A stretch of 44,133 bases of DNA from Chitinophagaceae bacterium. GTDB lineage: Bacteria > Bacteroidota > Bacteroidia > Chitinophagales > Chitinophagaceae. The notes under the pieces were generated by a model, which was not told the DNA's origin, ran no database searches, and worked only from the letters and a program-made list of their open reading frames with translations. This document shows, piece after piece, positions 43,742-44,133 of the stretch; position 1 is the stretch's first letter; each line of letters opens with the position of its first letter. The stretch spans positions 1-44,133 of the forward strand of contig JALHRP010000034.1 in the NCBI GenBank assembly GCA_022841365.1, in the 5' to 3' direction. The translations under genes and the position numbers were made by a program.

Positions 43742-44133
43742 ATGAGCGTTATAAAACCATACAGCCGCTTTTCAGGATTAGAACCATTAGTTGTTCGACC
43801 CGAAACTAACTTCTTAAATGTAGGTGAGCGTACCAACGTAACCGGTAGTAAAAAGTTTGCACGCCTTATTCGTGAAAACAAATACGAAGAAGCGCTAAGC
43901 ATTGCCCGCCAGCAGGTAGAGAACGGTGCACAGATCATTGATGTAAACATGGATGATGCATTGCTCGATGGTGTACATGCCATGACCACGTTCATCAACC
44001 TGATGCAAAGCGAACCCGACATTGCGAAGATTCCGTTGATGATTGATTCATCAAAATTTGAGATCATTGAAGCAGGTTTGAAATGTGTGCAGGGAAAAAG
44101 TATTGTAAACTCCATCTCCATGAAAGAAGGAGA
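43742..44133 (+). CDS. metH: Methionine synthase C-terminal module (partial, runs off the right edge)
   Basis: Open from the ATG at 43742 through 130 codons to the window end. It begins [16 protein letters not shown] and contains the folate (pterin)-binding domain of Met[21 protein letters not shown] (about 24-43), [18 protein letters not shown] (about 61-78) and [29 protein letters not shown] (about 99-127). The cobalamin-binding and reactivation domains should follow outside the window. With the N-terminal module on its own gene, the enzyme is a two-polypeptide MetH, a known layout in Bacteroidota. The start lies 10 bp after the right end of the GxxExxY unit, so that unit's insertion affects the operon spacing. 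Confidence 0.93.
   Translation, partial: MSVIKPYSRFSGLEPLVVRPETNFLNVGERTNVTGSKKFARLIRENKYEEALSIARQQVENGAQIIDVNMDDALLDGVHAMTTFINLMQSEPDIAKIPLMIDSSKFEIIEAGLKCVQGKSIVNSISMKEG

Overview
This window looks like chromosomal DNA from a Bacteroidota bacterium, most likely a Chitinophagaceae-type member of an aquatic or soil lineage. The reasons are a GldA gliding/secretion ABC subunit, a secreted protein with a type IX (type B) C-terminal sorting domain, DUF5777 and YceI genes, a propeller/LytS-type sensor kinase with a LytTR regulator, a CCA-less tRNA gene, start codons preceded by A-rich rather than GGAGG sequence, and several matches to the Bacteroidota promoter box TAnnTTTG. Family names come from reading the sequence and recalled motifs; no database search was run.

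Layout. 1-2.7 kb: 5' part of acetyl-CoA synthetase (leftward), divergent from an MHS-type MFS transporter and a small membrane protein. 2.7-9 kb: secreted T9SS cargo protein, gldA, a DUF4126 protein, enolase, an FtsB/DivIC protein, a small unknown protein and endonuclease III. 9-12.1 kb: a phototrophy operon of proton-pumping rhodopsin, lycopene cyclase and Blh beta-carotene dioxygenase. The last two convert lycopene to beta-carotene and then to retinal, the rhodopsin chromophore. The rhodopsin carries a glycine aligned with the xanthorhodopsin carotenoid-antenna fenestration. 12.1-15.5 kb (leftward): an exported RidA-like protein, an AT-rich islet with a class III nucleotide-cyclase-like protein, and korA without korB. 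15.7-19.8 kb: a small YtxH-like protein, a Bax inhibitor-1 protein, an exported PsbP-like protein, a MATE pump and a lipoprotein.

20.2-25.6 kb (leftward): a cluster of aldose 1-epimerase, SGLT-type sodium/sugar symporter, GH109-type exo-glycosidase and NahK-like sugar kinase. It reads as a pathway releasing, importing and phosphorylating N-acetylgalactosamine or a similar sugar. 26-34 kb: tRNA-Arg(CCT), a TPR membrane protein, a UvrD helicase fused to a PD-(D/E)XK/Fe-S nuclease, a lipoprotein, an outer-membrane-like protein and recR. 34.1-41.3 kb: a tight run of eight rightward genes: an OB-fold protein, two haem-c lipoproteins, YceI, a DUF5777 barrel, a second YceI, and a sensor kinase/response regulator pair. 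I regard this as the least understood multi-gene system here.

41.4-44.1 kb: a lipocalin-like lipoprotein and a methionine synthase split over two genes. The first half carries an extra in-frame, palindrome-rich stretch of about 40 codons. The two halves are separated by a 473-bp unit consisting of a GxxExxY nuclease-fold gene inside imperfect 40-bp inverted repeats, which looks like a small mobile element. No rRNA, CRISPR array, IS transposase or prophage gene was seen.
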